DNA of 64,000 bases. Origin: Lasioglossum baleicum. Taxonomy: Eukaryota > Arthropoda > Insecta > Hymenoptera > Halictidae. The stretch spans positions 1 to 64,000 of the forward strand of contig NW_027469300.1 of assembly GCF_051020765.1 (NCBI RefSeq), read 5' to 3'. The position numbers and the translations under genes were made by a program. The notes under the pieces are model-generated. The model worked only from the letters and a program-made list of their open reading frames with translations, was not told the DNA's origin and did not search any database. This document shows positions 34,644 through 48,484 of this stretch, piece by piece; position 1 is the first letter of the stretch; each line of letters opens with the position of its first letter.

Positions 34644-37600
34644 GCGTTAAGCGTTATGCGTAATGCGTTATGCGTTATGCGTTATGCGTTATGCGTTATG
34701 CGTTGTGCGTTGTGCGTTATGCGTTATGCGTTATGCGTTATGCGTTATGCGTTATGTGTTATGCGTTATGCGTTATGCGTCATGCGTTATGCGTTATGCG
34801 ATATGCGTTATGCGTTATGCGTTATGCGTTATGCGTTATGCGTTATGCGTTATGCGTTATGCGTTATGCGATGTGCGTTGTGCGTTATGCGTTATGCGTT
34901 ATGCGTTATGCGTTATGCGTTGTGCGTTGTGCGTTATGCGTTATGTGTTATGCGTTATGCGTTATGCGTTATGTGTTATGCGTTATGCGTTATGCGTTAT
35001 GCGTTATGCGTTATCCGTTATGCGTTATGCGTTATGCGTTATGCGTTATGTGTTATGCGTTGTGCGTTATGCGTTATGCGTTATGCGTTATGCGTTATGC
35101 GTTATGCGTTATGCGTTATGCGTTATGCGTTATGCGTTATGCGTTATGCGTTATGCGTTATGCGTTATGCGTTATGCGTTATGCGTTATGCGTTATGCGT
35201 TATGCGTTATGCGTTATGCGTTATGCGTTATGCGTTATGCGTTATGCGTTATGCGTTATGCGTTATGCGTTATGCGTTATGCGTTATGCGTTATGCGTTA
35301 TGCGTTATGCGTTATGCGTTATGCGTTATGCGTTCTGCGTTATGCGTTATGCGTTGTGCGTTATGCGTTATGCGTTATTCGTTGTGCGTTGTGCGTTGTG
35401 CGTTATGCGTTATGCGTTATGCGTTATGCGTTATGCGTTATGCGTTATGCGTTATGCGTTATGCGTTATGCGTTATGCGTTATGCGTTATGCGTTATGCG
35501 TTATGCGTTATGCGTTATGCGTTATGCGTTATGCGTTATGCGTTATGCGTTATGCGTTATGCGTTATGCGTTATGCGTTATGCGTTATGCGTTATGCGTT
35601 ATGCGTTATGCGTTATGCGTTATGTGTTATGGATTTTCGTTATGCGTTATGCGTTGTGCGTTATGCGTTATGAGTTATGCGTTATGCGTTATGCGTTATG
35701 CGTTATGTGTTATGGATTTGCGTTATGCGTTATGCGTTATGCGTTATGTGTTATGCGTTATGCGTTATGCGTTATGCGTTATGCGTTATGCGTTGTGCGT
35801 TATGTGTTATGCGTTATGCGTTATGCGTTATGCGTTATGCGTTATGCGTTGTGCGTTATGCGTTATGCGTTATGCGTTGTGCGTTGTGCGTTGTGCGTTG
35901 TGCGTTATGCGTTATGCGTTATGCGTTGTGCGTTATGCGTTATGCGTTATGCGTTATGCGATATGCTTTATGCGTTATGCGTTATGCGTTGTGCGTTATG
36001 CGTTATGTGTTATGGATTTGCGTTATGCGTTATGCGTTGTGCCTTATGCGTTATGCGTTATGCGTTATGCGTTATGGGCTCTGCGTTGTGCGTTATGCGT
36101 TATGAGTTATGCGATATGCGTTATGGGTTATGGGTTATGCGTTATGCGTTATGGGCTCTGCGTTATGCGTTGTGCGTTATGCGTTATGCGTTATGCGTTA
36201 TGCGTTATGCGTTATGCGTTATGCGTTGTGCGTTGTGCGTTGTGCGTTGTGCGTTGTGCGTTATGCGTTATGCGTTATGCGTTATGCGTTATGCGTTGTG
36301 CGTTGTGCGTTGTGCGTTATGCGTTATGCGTTATGCGTTGTGCGTTATGCGTTATGCGTTATGCGTTATGCGTTATGCGTTATGCGTTATGCGTTATGCG
36401 TTATGCGTTATGCGTTATGCGTTATGCTTTGTAGGATCTGAGTTAGGCGTTATGCGTTATGCGATATGCGTTATGCGTTATGCGTTGTGCGTTGTGCGTT
36501 GTGCGTTGTGCGTTGTGCGTTATGCGTTATGCGTTATGCGTTATGCGTTATGCGTTATGCGTTATGCGTTATGCGTTATGCGTTACGCGTTGTGCGTTGT
36601 GCGTTGTGCGTTGTGCGTTGTGCGTTGTGCGTTATGCGTTCTGCGTTATGCGTTATGCGTTGTGCGTTATGCGTTATGCGTTATGCGTTGTGCGTTATGC
36701 GTTATGCGTTATGCGTTATGCGTTATGCGTTATGCGTTATGCGTTATGCGTTATGCGTTATGCGTTATGCTTTGTAGGATCTGAGTTAGGCGTTATGCGT
36801 TATGCGATATGCGTTATGCGTTATGCGTTGTGCGTTGTGCGTTGTGCGTTGTGCGTTGTGCGTTATGCGTTATGCGTTATGCGTTATGCGTTATGCGTTA
36901 TGCGTTATGCGTTATGCGTTATGCGTTACGCGTTGTGCGTTGTGCGTTGTGCGTTGTGCGTTGTGCGTTATGCGTTATGCGTTATGCGTTATGCGTTATG
37001 CGTTATGCGTTATGCGTTATGCGTTATGCGTTATGCGTTATGCGTTATGCGTTATGCGTTATGCGTTATGCGTTATGCGTTATGCGTTATGCGTTATGCG
37101 TTGTGCGTTGTGCGTTATGCGTTCTGCGTTATGCGTTATGCGTTGTGCGTTATGCGTTATGCGTTATGCGTTATGCGTTATGCGTTATGCGTTATGCGTT
37201 GTGCGTTGTGCGTTATGCGTTATGTGTTATGCGTTATGCGTTATGCGTTATGTGTTATGCGTTATGCGTTATGCGTTATGCGTTATGCGTTATCCGTTAT
37301 GCGTTATGCGTTATGCGTTATGTGTTATGTGTTGTGCGTTGTGCGTTATGCGTTATGCGTTATGCGTTATGCGTTATGCGTTATGCGTTATGCGTTATGC
37401 GTTATGCGTTATGCGTTATGCGTTATGCGTTATGCGTTATGCGTTATGCGTTATGCGTTATGCGTTATGCGTTATGCGTTATGCGTTATGCGTTATGCGT
37501 TATGCGTTATGCGTTATGCGTTCTGCGTTATGCGTTATGCGTTGTGCGTTATGCGTTATGCGTTATTCGTTGTGCGTTGTGCGTTGTGCGTTATGCGTTA

Positions 37601-38627
37601 TGCGTTATGCGTTATGCGTTATGCGTTATGCGTTATGCGTTATGCGTTATGCGTTATGCGTTATGCGTTATGCGTTATGCGTTATGCGTTATGCGTTATG
37701 CGTTATGCGTTATGCGTTATGCGTTATGCGTTATGCGTTATGCGTTATGCGTTATGCGTTATGCGTTATGCGTTATGCGTTATGTGTTATGGATTTTCGT
37801 TATGCGTTATGCGTTGTGCGTTATGCGTTATGAGTTATGCGTTATGCGTTATGCGTTATGTGTTATGGATTTGCGTTATGCGTTATGCGTTATGCGTTAT
37901 GTGTTATGCGTTATGCGTTATGCGTTATGCGTTATGCGTTATGCGTTGTGCGTTATGCGTTATGCGTTATGCGTTGTGCGTTGTGCGTTGTGCGTTGTGC
38001 GTTATGCGTTATGCGTTATGCGTTGTGCGTTATGCGTTATGCGTTATGCGTTATGCGTTATGCGATATGCTTTATGCGTTATGCGTTATGCGTTGTGCGT
38101 TATGCGTTATGTGTTATGGATTTGCGTTATGCGTTATGCGTTGTGCCTTATGCGTTATGCGTTATGCGTTATGCGTTATGGGCTCTGCGTTGTGCGTTAT
38201 GCGTTATGAGTTATGCGATATGCGTTATGGGTTATGGGTTATGCGTTATGCGTTATGGGCTCTGCGTTATGCGTTGTGCGTTATGCGTTATGCGTTATGC
38301 GTTATGCGTTATGCGTTATGCGTTATGCGTTATGCGTTATGCGTTATGCGTTGTGCGTTGTGCGTTGTGCGTTGTGCGTTGTGCGTTGTGCGTTATGCGT
38401 TATGCGTTATGCGTTATGCGTTATGCGTTGTGCGTTGTGCGTTGTGCGTTATGCGTTATGCGTTATGCGTTGTGCGTTATGCGTTATGCGTTATGCGTTA
38501 TGCGTTATGCGTTATGCGTTGTGCGTTGTGCGTTGTGCGTTATGCGTTATGCGTTATGCGTTGTGCGTTATGCGTTATGCGTTATGCGTTATGCGTTATG
38601 CGTTATGCGTTATGCGTTATGCGTTAT
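33814..38627 (+). repeat. Segmental duplication beta, copy 2
   Basis: Partner of 27030-32039 with hexamers at 34010, 34387, 34470, 35631, 35714, 36014, 37791, 37867 and 38118, U at 36426, 36769 and 38628, and F at 35379 and 37567. From 34644 it is also copy 1 of duplication epsilon (partner 52708-58409), so this sequence exists three times. Confidence 0.93.
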
Positions 38628-41007
38628 GCTTTGTAGGATCTGAGTTAGGCGTTATGCGTTATGCGATATGCGTTATGCGTTATGCGTTGTGCGTTGTGCG
38701 TTGTGCGTTGTGCGTTGTGCGTTATGCGTTATGCGTTATGCGTTATGCGTTATGCGTTATGCGTTATGCGTTATGCGTTATGCGTTACGCGTTGTGCGTT
38801 GTGCGTTGTGCGTTGTGCGTTGTGCGTTGTGCGTTATGCGTTATGCGTTATGCGTTATGCGTTATGCGTTATGCGTTATGCGTTATGCGTTATGCGTTAT
38901 GCGTTATGCGTTATGCGTTATGCGTTATGCGTTATGCGTTATGCGTTATGCGTTATGCGTTATGCGTTATGCGTTATGCGTTATGCGTTATGCGTTGTGC
39001 GTTGTGCGTTATGCGTTGTGCGTTGTGCGTTATGCGTTCTGCGTTATGCGTTATGCGTTGTGCGTTATGCGTTATGCGTTATGCGTTATGCGTTATGCGT
39101 TATGCGTTATGCGTTATGCGTTATGCGTTCTGCGTTGTGCGTTATGCGTTATGCGTTGTGCGTTATGCGTTATGCGTTATGCGTTATGCGTTATGCGTTG
39201 TGCGTTGTGCGTTATGCGTTATGCGTTATGCGTTGTGCGTTATGCGTTATGCGGTATGCGTTATGCGTTGTGCGTTGTGCGTTGTGCGTTGTGCGTTATG
39301 CGTTATGCGTTATGCGTTATGCGTTATGCGTTATGCGTTATGCGTTATGCGTTATGCGTTATGCGTTATGCGTTATGCGTTATGCGTTATGCGTTATGCG
39401 TTATGCGTTATGCGTTATGCGTTATGCGTTATGCGTTATGCGTTATGCGTTATGCCATATGCGTTATGCGTTATGCGTTATGCGTTATGCGTTATGCGTT
39501 ATGCGTTATGCGTTATGCGTTATGCGTTATGCGTTATGCGTTATGCGTTATGCGTTATGCGTTATGCGTTATGCGTTATGCGTTATGCGTTATGCGTTAT
39601 GAGTTATGCGTTATGCGTTATGCGTTATGCGTTATGCGTTATGCGTTATGCGTTATGCGTTATGCGTTATGCGTTATGCGTTATGCGTTATGCGTTATGC
39701 GTTATGCGTTATGCGTTATGCGTTATGCGTTATGCGTTATGCGTTATGCGTTATGCGTTATGCGTTATGCGTTATGCGTTATGCGTTATGCGTTATGCGT
39801 TATGCGTTATGCGTTATGCGTTATGCGTTATGCGTTATGCGTTATGCGTTATGCGTTATGCGTTATGCGTTATGCGTTATGCGTTATGCGTTATGCGTTA
39901 TGCGTTATGCGTTATGCGTTATGCGTTATGCGTTATGCGTTATGCGTTATGCGTTATGCGTTATGCGTTATGCGTTATGCGTTATGCGTTATGCGTTATG
40001 CGTTATGCGTTATGCGTTATGCGTTATGCGTTATGCGTTATGCGTTATGCGTTATGCGTTATGCGTTATGCGTTATGCGTTATGCGTTATGCGTTATGCG
40101 TTATGCGTTATGCGTTATGCGTTATCCGTTATGCGTTATGCGTTATGCGTTATGCGTTCTGCGTTATTCGTTAAGCGTTATGCGTTATGCGATATGCGTC
40201 ATTCGTTATGCGTTATGCGTTATGCGTTATGCGTTATGCGTTATGCGTTATGCGTTATGCGTTATGCGTTATGCGTTATGCGTTATGCGTTATGCGTTAT
40301 GCGTTATGCGTTATGCGTTATGCGTTATGCGTTATGCGTTATGCGTTATGCGTTATGCGTTACGCGTTATGCGTTACGCGTTATGCGTTATGCGTTATGC
40401 GTTAAGCGTTATGCGTTATGCGTTACGCGTTACGCGTTATGCGTTATGCGTTATGCGTTATGCGTTATGCGATATGCGTTATGCGTTATGCGATATGCGT
40501 TATGCGTTATGCGTTATGCGTTATGCGTTATGCGTTATGCGTTACGCGTTATGCGTTACGCGTTATGCGTTATGCGTTATGCGTTATGCGTTATGCGTTA
40601 TGCGTTATGCGTTATTCGTTATGCGTTATGCGTTATGCGTTATGCGTTATGCGTTATGCGATGTGCGTTATGCGTTATGCGTTATGCGTTATGCGTTATG
40701 CGTTATGCGTTATGCGTTATGCGTTATGCGTTAAGCATTATGACTTTTTCATTGAGCGTTATGCGTTATGACTTTTCCATTGAGCGTTATGCGTTATTCG
40801 TTATGGGTTATGCGTTATGCGTTATGGGTTATGCGTTATGCGTTATGCGTTATGCGTTATGCATTATGCGTTATGCGTTATCCGTTATGCGTTATGCGTT
40901 ATGCGTTATGCGATATGCGTCATGCGTTAAGCGTTATGCGTTATGCATTATGCGTTATCCGTTATGCGTTATGCGTTATGCGTAATGCGTTATGAGTAAT
41001 GTGTCAT
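34644..41007 (+). repeat. Segmental duplication epsilon, copy 1
   Basis: Markers match 52708-58436: offset 18,064 at GCGTTAA (34644), 18,113 at F (35379), 17,765 at the W hexamer (36014), 17,660 and 17,842 at the two U, 17,828 at U (38628), 17,457 at CCGTTAT (40126), 17,464 at TCGTTAA (40168), and 17,429 at GACTTTT (40742) and at marker H (40980). The change between F and W reflects loss of two hexamers in copy 2. Confidence 0.9.
39608..40125 (+). repeat. Perfect canonical run, 74 units
   Basis: 518 bp of exact units between GAGTTAT at 39601 and CCGTTAT at 40126. The matching run in duplication epsilon copy 2 (57093-57582) is 70 units. Confidence 0.96.
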
Positions 41008-41448
41008 GCGTTATGCGTTATGCGTTATGCGTTATGCGTTATGCGTTATGCGTTATGCGTTATGCGTTATGCGTTATGCGTTATGCGTTATGCGTTATGC
41101 GTTATGCGTTATGCGTTATGCGTTATGCGTTATGCGTTATGCGTTATGCGTTATGCGTTACGCGTTACGCGTTACGCGTTATGCGTTATGCGTTATGCGT
41201 TATGCGTTATGCGTTATGCGTTATGCGTTATGCGTTATGCGTTATGCGTTATGCGTTATGCGTTATGCGTTATGCGTTATGCGTTATGCGTTATGCGTTA
41301 TGCGTTATGCGTTACGCGTTATGCGTTACGCGTTATGCGTTATGCGTTATGCGTTATGCGTTATGCGTTATGCGTTATTCGTTATGCGTTATGCGTTATG
41401 CGTTATGCGTTATGCGTTATGCGATGTGCGTTATGCGTTATGCGTTAT
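40126..41448 (+). repeat. Island of zone VII sequence inside zone V
   Basis: CCGTTAT at 40126, TCGTTAA at 40168, clustered GCGTTAC, the GACTTTT cassette P at 40728-40832, marker H at 40980-41007 and three consecutive GCGTTAC near 41157 all match the start of zone VII (57583 onward). About 441 bp after H the array switches at 41449 to zone IV sequence. This is the only GACTTTT cassette outside 58157-63805. Confidence 0.92.
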
Positions 41449-44400
41449 GCGTCATGCGTTATCCGTTATCCGTTATCCGTTATGCGTTATGCGTTATGCG
41501 TTATGCGTTATGCGTTATGCGTTATGCGTTATGCGTTATGCGTTATGCGTTATGCGTTATGCGTTATGCGTTATGCGTTATGCGTTATGCGTTATCCGTT
41601 ATGCGTTATGCGTTATGCGTTATCCGTTATGCGTTATGCGTTATGCGTTATGCGTTAAGCGTTATGCGTTATGCGTTATGCGATATGCGTTATGCGATAT
41701 GCGTTATGCGTTATGCGTTATGCGTTATGCGTTATGCGTTATGCGTTATGCGTTATGCGTTATGCGTTATGCGTTATGCGTTATGCGTTATGCGTTATGC
41801 GTTATGCGTTATGCGTTATGCGTTATGCGTTATGCGTTATGCGTTATGCGTTATGCGTTATGCGTTATGCGTTATGCGTTATGCGTTATGCGTTATGCGT
41901 TATGCGTTATGCGTTATGCGTTATGCGTTATGCGTTATGCGTTATGCGTTATGCGTTATGCGTTATGCGTTATGCGTTATGCTTTGTAGGATATGAGTTA
42001 GGCGTTATGCGTTATGCGATATGCTTTATGCGTTGTGCGTTATGCGTTGTGCGTTATGCGTTATGTGTTATGGATTTGCGTTATGCGTTATGCGTTGTGC
42101 CTTATGCGTTATGCGTTATGCGTTATGCGTTATGGGCTCTGCGTTGTGCGTTATGCGTTATGAGTTATGCGATATGCGTTATGGGTTATGGGTTATGCGT
42201 TATGCGTTATGGGCTCTGCGTTATGCGTTGTGCGTTATGCGTTATGCGTTATGCGTTATGCGTTATGCGTTATGCGTTATGCGTTATGCGTTATGCGTTG
42301 TGCGTTGTGCGTTGTGCGTTGTGCGTTGTGCGTTATGCGTTATGCGTTATGCGTTATGCGTTATGCGTTATGCGTTGTGCGTTGTGCGTTGTGCGTTATG
42401 CGTTATGCGTTATGCGTTGTGCGTTATGCGTTATGCGTTATGCGTTATGCGTTATGCGTTATGCGTTATGCGTTATGCGTTATGCGTTATGCGTTATGCT
42501 TTGTAGGATCTGAGTTAGGCGTTATGCGTTATGCGATATGCGTTATGCGTTATGCGTTGTGCGTTGTGCGTTGTGCGTTGTGCGTTGTGCGTTATGCGTT
42601 ATGCGTTATGCGTTATGCGTTATGCGTTATGCGTTATGCGTTATGCGTTATGCGTTATGCGTTGTGCGTTGTGCGTTGTGCGTTGTGCGTTGTGCGTTAT
42701 GCGTTATGCGTTATGCGTTATGCGTTATGCGTTATGCGTTATGCGTTATGCGTTATGCGTTATGCGTTATGCGTTATGCGTTATGCGTTATGCGTTATGC
42801 GTTATGCGTTATGCGTTATGCGTTATGCGTTATGCGTTGTGCGTTGTGCGTTATGCGTTCTGCGTTATGCGTTATGCGTTGTGCGTTATGCGTTATGCGT
42901 TATGCGTTATGCGTTATGCGTTATGCGTTATGCGTTCTGCGTTGTGCGTTATGCGTTATGCGTTGTGCGTTATGCGTTATGCGTTATGCGTTATGCGTTA
43001 TGCGTTGTGCGTTGTGCGTTATGCGTTATGCGTTATGCGTTGTGCGTTATGCGTTATGCGGTATGCGTTATGCGTTGTGCGTTGTGCGTTGTGCGTTGTG
43101 CGTTATGCGTTATGCGTTATGCGTTATGCGTTATGCGTTATGCGTTATGCGTTATGCGTTATGCGTTATGCGTTATGCGTTATGCGTTATGCGTTATGCG
43201 TTATGCGTTATGCGTTATGCGTTATGCGTTATGCGTTATGCGTTATCCGTTATGCGTTATGCGTTATGCGTTATGTGTTATGCGTTGTGCGTTGTGCGTT
43301 ATGCGTTATGCGTTATGCGTTATGCGTTGTGCGTTATGCGTTATGCGTTATGCGTTATGCGTTATGCGTTGTGCGTTATGCGTTATGCGTTATGCGTTAT
43401 GCGTTATGCGTTATGCGTTATGCGTTATGCGTTCTGCGTTGTGCGTTATGCGTTATGCGTTGTGCGTTATCCGTTATGCGTTATGCGTTATGCGTTATGC
43501 GTTATGCGTTGTGCGTTGTGCGTTATGCGTTATGCGTTATGCGTTATGCGTTGTGCGTTATGCGTTATGCGTTATGCGTTGTGCGTTGTGCGTCGTGCGT
43601 TATGCGTTATGCGTTATGCGTTATGTATTATGGATTTTCGTTATGCGTTATGCGTTGTGCGTTATGAGTTATGCGTTATGCGTTATGCGTTATGCGTTAT
43701 GCGTTATGTGTTAAGCGTTATGCGTTATGCGTTATGCGTTATGCGTTATGCGTTATGCGTTATGCGTTATGCGTTATGCGTTATGCGTTATGCGTTATGC
43801 GTTATGCGTTATGCGTTATGCGTTATGCGTTCTGCGTTGTGCGTTATGCGTTATGCGTTGTGCGTTATGCGTTATGCGTTATGCGTTATGCGTTATGCGT
43901 TATGCGTTGTGCGTTGTGCGTTATGCGTTATGCGTTATGCGTTATGCGTTGTGCGTTATGCGTTATGCGTTATGCGTTGTGCGTTGTGCGTTGTGCGTTA
44001 TGCGTTATGCGTTATGCGTTATGTATTATGGATTTTCGTTATGCGTTGTGCGTTATGCGTTATGAGTTATGCGTTATGCGTTATGCGTTATGCGTTATGC
44101 GTTATGTGTTATGGATTTGCGTTATGCGTTATGCGTTATGCGTTATGTGTTATGCGTTATGCGTTATGCGTTATGCGTTATGCGTTGTGCGTTGTGCGTT
44201 GTGCGTAATGCGTTATGCGTTATGCGTTAAGCGTTATGCGTAATGCGTTATGCGTTATGCGTTATGCGTTATGCGTTATGCGTTGTGCGTTGTGCGTTAT
44301 GCGTTATGCGTTATGCGTTATGCGTTATGCGTTATGCGTTATGTGTTATGCGTTATGCGTTATGCGTCATGCGTTATGCGTTATGCGATATGCGTTATGC

Positions 44401-46314
44401 GTTATGCGTTATGCGTTATGCGTTATGCGTTATGCGTTATGCGATGTGCGTTGTGCGTTATGCGTTATGCGTTATGCGTTATGCGTTATGCGTTGTGCGT
44501 TGTGCGTTATGCGTTATGTGTTATGCGTTATGCGTTATGCGTTATGTGTTATGCGTTATGCGTTATGCGTTATGCGTTATGCGTTATCCGTTATGCGTTA
44601 TGCGTTATGCGTTATGCGTTATGTGTTATGCGTTGTGCGTTATGCGTTATGCGTTATGCGTTATGCGTTATGCGTTATGCGTTATGCGTTACGCGTTATG
44701 CGTTATGCGTTATGCGTTATGCGTTATGCGTTATGCGTTATGCGTTATGCGTTATGCGTTATGCGTTATGCGTTATGCGTTATGCGTTATGCGTTATGCG
44801 TTATGCGTTATGCGTTATGCGTTATGCGTTATGCGTTATGCGTTATGCGTTATGCGTTATGCGTTATGCGTTATGCGTTATGCGTTATGCGTTATGCGTT
44901 ATGCGTTATGCGTTCTGCGTTATGCGTTATGCGTTGTGCGTTATGCGTTATGCGTTATTCGTTGTGCGTTGTGCGTTGTGCGTTATGCGTTATGCGTTAT
45001 GCGTTATGCGTTATGCGTTATGCGTTATGCGTTATGCGTTATGCGTTATGCGTTATGCGTTATGCGTTATGCGTTATGCGTTATGCGTTATGCGTTATGC
45101 GTTATGCGTTATGCGTTATGCGTTATGCGTTATGCGTTATGCGTTATGCGTTATGCGTTATGCGTTATGCGTTATGCGTTATGCGTTATGCGTTATGTGT
45201 TATGGATTTTCGTTATGCGTTATGCGTTGTGCGTTATGCGTTATGAGTTATGCGTTATGCGTTATGCGTTATGCGTTATGTGTTATGGATTTGCGTTATG
45301 CGTTATGCGTTATGCGTTATGTGTTATGCGTTGTGCGTTATGCGTTATGCGTTATGCGTTATGCGTTATGCGTTGTGCGTTATGCGTTATGTGTTATGCG
45401 TTATGCGTTATGCGTTATGTGTTATGCGTTATGCGTTATGCGTTATGCGTTATGCGTTATCCGTTATGCGTTATGCGTTATGCGTTATGTGTTATGCGTT
45501 GTGCGTTATGCGTTATGCGTTATGCGTTATGCGTTGTGCGTTGTGCGTTATGCGTTATGCGTTATGCGTTATGCGTCATGCGTTATGCGTTATGCGATAT
45601 GCGTTATGCGTTATGCGTTATGCGTTATGCGTTATGCGTTATGCGTTATGCGTTATGCGTTATGCGATGTGCGTTGTGCGTTATGCGTTATGCGTTATGC
45701 GTTATGCGTTATGCGTTATGCGTTATGCGTTTTGCGTTATGCGTTATGCGTTATGCGTTATGCGTTAAGCGTTATGCGTTAAGCGTTATGCGTTATGCGT
45801 TATGCGTTATGCGTTAAGCGTTATGCGTTATGCGTTATGCGTTATGCGTTATGCGTTATGCGTTATGCGTTGTGCGTTGTGCGTTATGCGTTATGCGTTA
45901 TGCGTTATGCGTTATGCGTTATGTGTTATGCGTTATGCGTTATGCGTCATGCGTTATGCGTTATGCGTTATGCGTTATGCGTTATGCGTTATGCGATGTG
46001 CGTTGTGCGTTATGCGTTATGCGTTATGCGTTATGCGTTATGCGTTATGCGTTGTGCGTTATGCGTTATGCGTTATGCGTTATGCGTTATGCGTTATGCG
46101 TTATGCGTTATGCGTTATGCGTTATGCGTTATGCGTTATGCGTTATGCGTTATGCGTTATGCGTTATGCGTTATGCGTTATGCGTTATGCGTTATGCGTT
46201 ATGCGTTATGCGTTATGCGTTATGCGTTTTGCGTTATGCGTTATGCGTTATGCGTTATGCGTTAAGCGTTATGCGTTAAGCGTTATGCGTTATGCGTTAT
46301 GCGTTATGCGTTAA
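41449..46314 (+). repeat. Segmental duplication alpha, copy 2
   Basis: Partner of 19367-24736. It has GCGTCAT (41449) with three CCGTTAT, cassette T (41981), W (42016-42231), a U without GCGTTAC (42498), the private GCGTCGT (43590), hexamers at 43632, 44030, 44113, 45204 and 45287, and TTAA cassettes at 45727 and 46224. It lacks GCCATAT (21221 in copy 1) and the partial W at 21417, and has CCGTTAT at about 43247 instead. An unusual GCGTAAT directly follows three GCGTTGT near 44203. Confidence 0.92.
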
Positions 46315-46615
46315 GCGTTATGCGTTATGCGTTATGCGTTATGCGTTATGCGTTATGCGTTATGCGTTATGCGTTGTGCGTTGTGCGTTATGCGTTATGC
46401 GTTATGCGTTATGCGTTATGCGTTATGTGTTATGCGTTATGCGTTATGCGTCATGCGTTATGCGTTATGCGATATGCGTTATGCGTTATGCGTTATGCGT
46501 TATGCGTTATGCGTTATGCGTTATGCGTTATGCGTTATGCGTTATGCGTTATGCGATGTGCGTTGTGCGTTATGCGTTATGCGTTATGCGTCATGCGTTA
46601 TGCGTTGTGCGGTAT
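44959..46615 (+). repeat. Segmental duplication delta, copy 1 (offset 3,988-3,995)
   Basis: Hexamers 45204 and 45287 and TTAA 45762 recur exactly 3,988 bp later (49192, 49275, 49750). TTAA 46259 and GCGGTAT 46609 recur 3,995 bp later (50254, 50604). F is at 44959 and 49003, with 56 bp fewer canonical units before the hexamer in the second copy. Confidence 0.92.
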
Positions 46616-48484
46616 GCGTTATGTGTTATGCGTTATGCGTTATGCGTTATGTGTTATGCGTTATGCGTTATGCGTCATGCGTTATGCGTTATGCGATATG
46701 CGTTATGCGTTATGCGTTATGCGTTATGCGTTATGCGTTATGCGTTATGCGTTATGCGTTATGCGTTATGCGTTATGCGTTATGCGTTATGCGTTATGCG
46801 TTATGCGTTATGCGATGTGCGTTGTGCGTTACGCGTTATGCGTTATGCGTTATGCGTTATGCGTTATGCGTTATGCGTTATGCGTTATGCGTTATGCGTT
46901 ATGCGTTATGCGTTATGCGTTATGCGTTATGCGTTATGCGTTATGCGTTATGCGTTATGCGTTATGCGTTATGCGTTATGCGTTATGCGTTTTGCGTTAT
47001 GCGTTATGCGTTATGCGTTATGCGTTAAGCGTTATGCGTTAAGCGTTATGCGTTATGCGTTATGCGTTATGCGTTAAGCGTTATGCGTTATGCGTTATGC
47101 GTTATGCGTTATGCGTTATGCGTTATGCGTTGTGCGTTGTGCGTTATGCGTTATGCGTTATGCGTTATGCGTTATGCGTTATGTGTTATGCGTTATGCGT
47201 TATGCGTCATGCGTTATGCGTTATGCGTTATGCGTTATGCGTTATGCGTTATGCGATGTGCGTTGTGCGTTATGCGTTATGCGTTATGCGTTATGCGTTA
47301 TGCGTTATGCGTTGTGCGTTATGCGTTATGCGTTATGCGTTATGCGTTATGCGTTATGCGTTATGCGTTATGCGTTATGCGTTATGCGTTATGCGTTATG
47401 CGTTATGCGTTATGCGTTATGCGTTATGCGTTATGCGTTATGCGTTATGCGTTATGCGTTATGCGTTATGCGTTATGCGTTATGCGTTATGCGTTATGCG
47501 TTTTGCGTTATGCGTTATGCGTTATGCGTTATGCGTTAAGCGTTATGCGTTAAGCGTTATGCGTTATGCGTTATGCGTTATGCGTTAAGCGTTATGCGTT
47601 ATGCGTTATGCGTTATGCGTTATGCGTTATGCGTTATGCGTTATGCGTTGTGCGTTGTGCGTTATGCGTTATGCGTTATGCGTTATGCGTTATGCGTTAT
47701 GTGTTATGCGTTATGCGTTATGCGTCATGCGTTATGCGTTATGCGATATGCGTTATGCGTTATGCGTTATGCGTTATGCGTTATGCGTTATGCGTTATGT
47801 GTTATGCGTTATGCGTTATGCGTCATGCGTTATGCGTTATGCGTTATGCGTTATGCGTTATGCGTTATGCGATGTGCGTTGTGCGTTATGCGTTATGCGT
47901 TATGCGTTATGCGTTATGCGTTATGCGTTGTGCGTTATGCGTTATGCGTTATGCGTTATGCGTTATGCGTTATGCGTTATGCGTTATGCGTTATGCGTTA
48001 TGCGTTATGCGTTATGCGTTATGCGTTATGCGTTATGCGTTATGCGTTATGCGTTATGCGTTATGCGTTATGCGTTATGCGTTATGCGTTATGCGTTATG
48101 CGTTATGCGTTTTGCGTTATGCGTTATGCGTTATGCGTTATGCGTTAAGCGTTATGCGTTAAGCGTTATGCGTTATGCGTTATGCGTTATGCGTTAAGCG
48201 TTATGCGTTATGCGTTATGCGTTATGCGTTATGCGTTATGCGTTATGCGTTATGCGTTGTGCGTTGTGCGTTATGCGTTATGCGTTATGCGTTATGCGTT
48301 ATGCGTTATGTGTTATGCGTTATGCGTTATGCGTCATGCGTTATGCGTTATGCGATATGCGTTATGCGTTATGCGTTATGCGTTATGCGTTATGCGTTAT
48401 GCGTTATGCGTTATGCGTTATGCGTTATGCGATGTGCGTTGTGCGTTATGCGTTATGCGTTATGCGTCATGCGTTATGCGTTGT
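46609..48484 (+). repeat. 1,876-bp repeat with TTAA cassettes
   Basis: GCGGTAT preceded by GCGTCAT, canonical and GCGTTGT occurs at 46609, 48485 and 50604. The first interval is 268 heptamers. The second is 2,119 bp because it includes the two hexamers at 49192 and 49275. TTAA cassettes at 46987, 47498 and 48107 lie inside. GCGTTAC occurs near 46828 and 48710, each after a GCGATGT. Confidence 0.9.

Noticed and set aside
27030..38627. Assembly error duplicating one 5-kb block
   Set aside because: The two copies differ by a clean 70-bp duplication and several 7-bp changes, more than a simple duplicated contig would show. Read depth would still be needed to exclude a collapsed or chimeric assembly.
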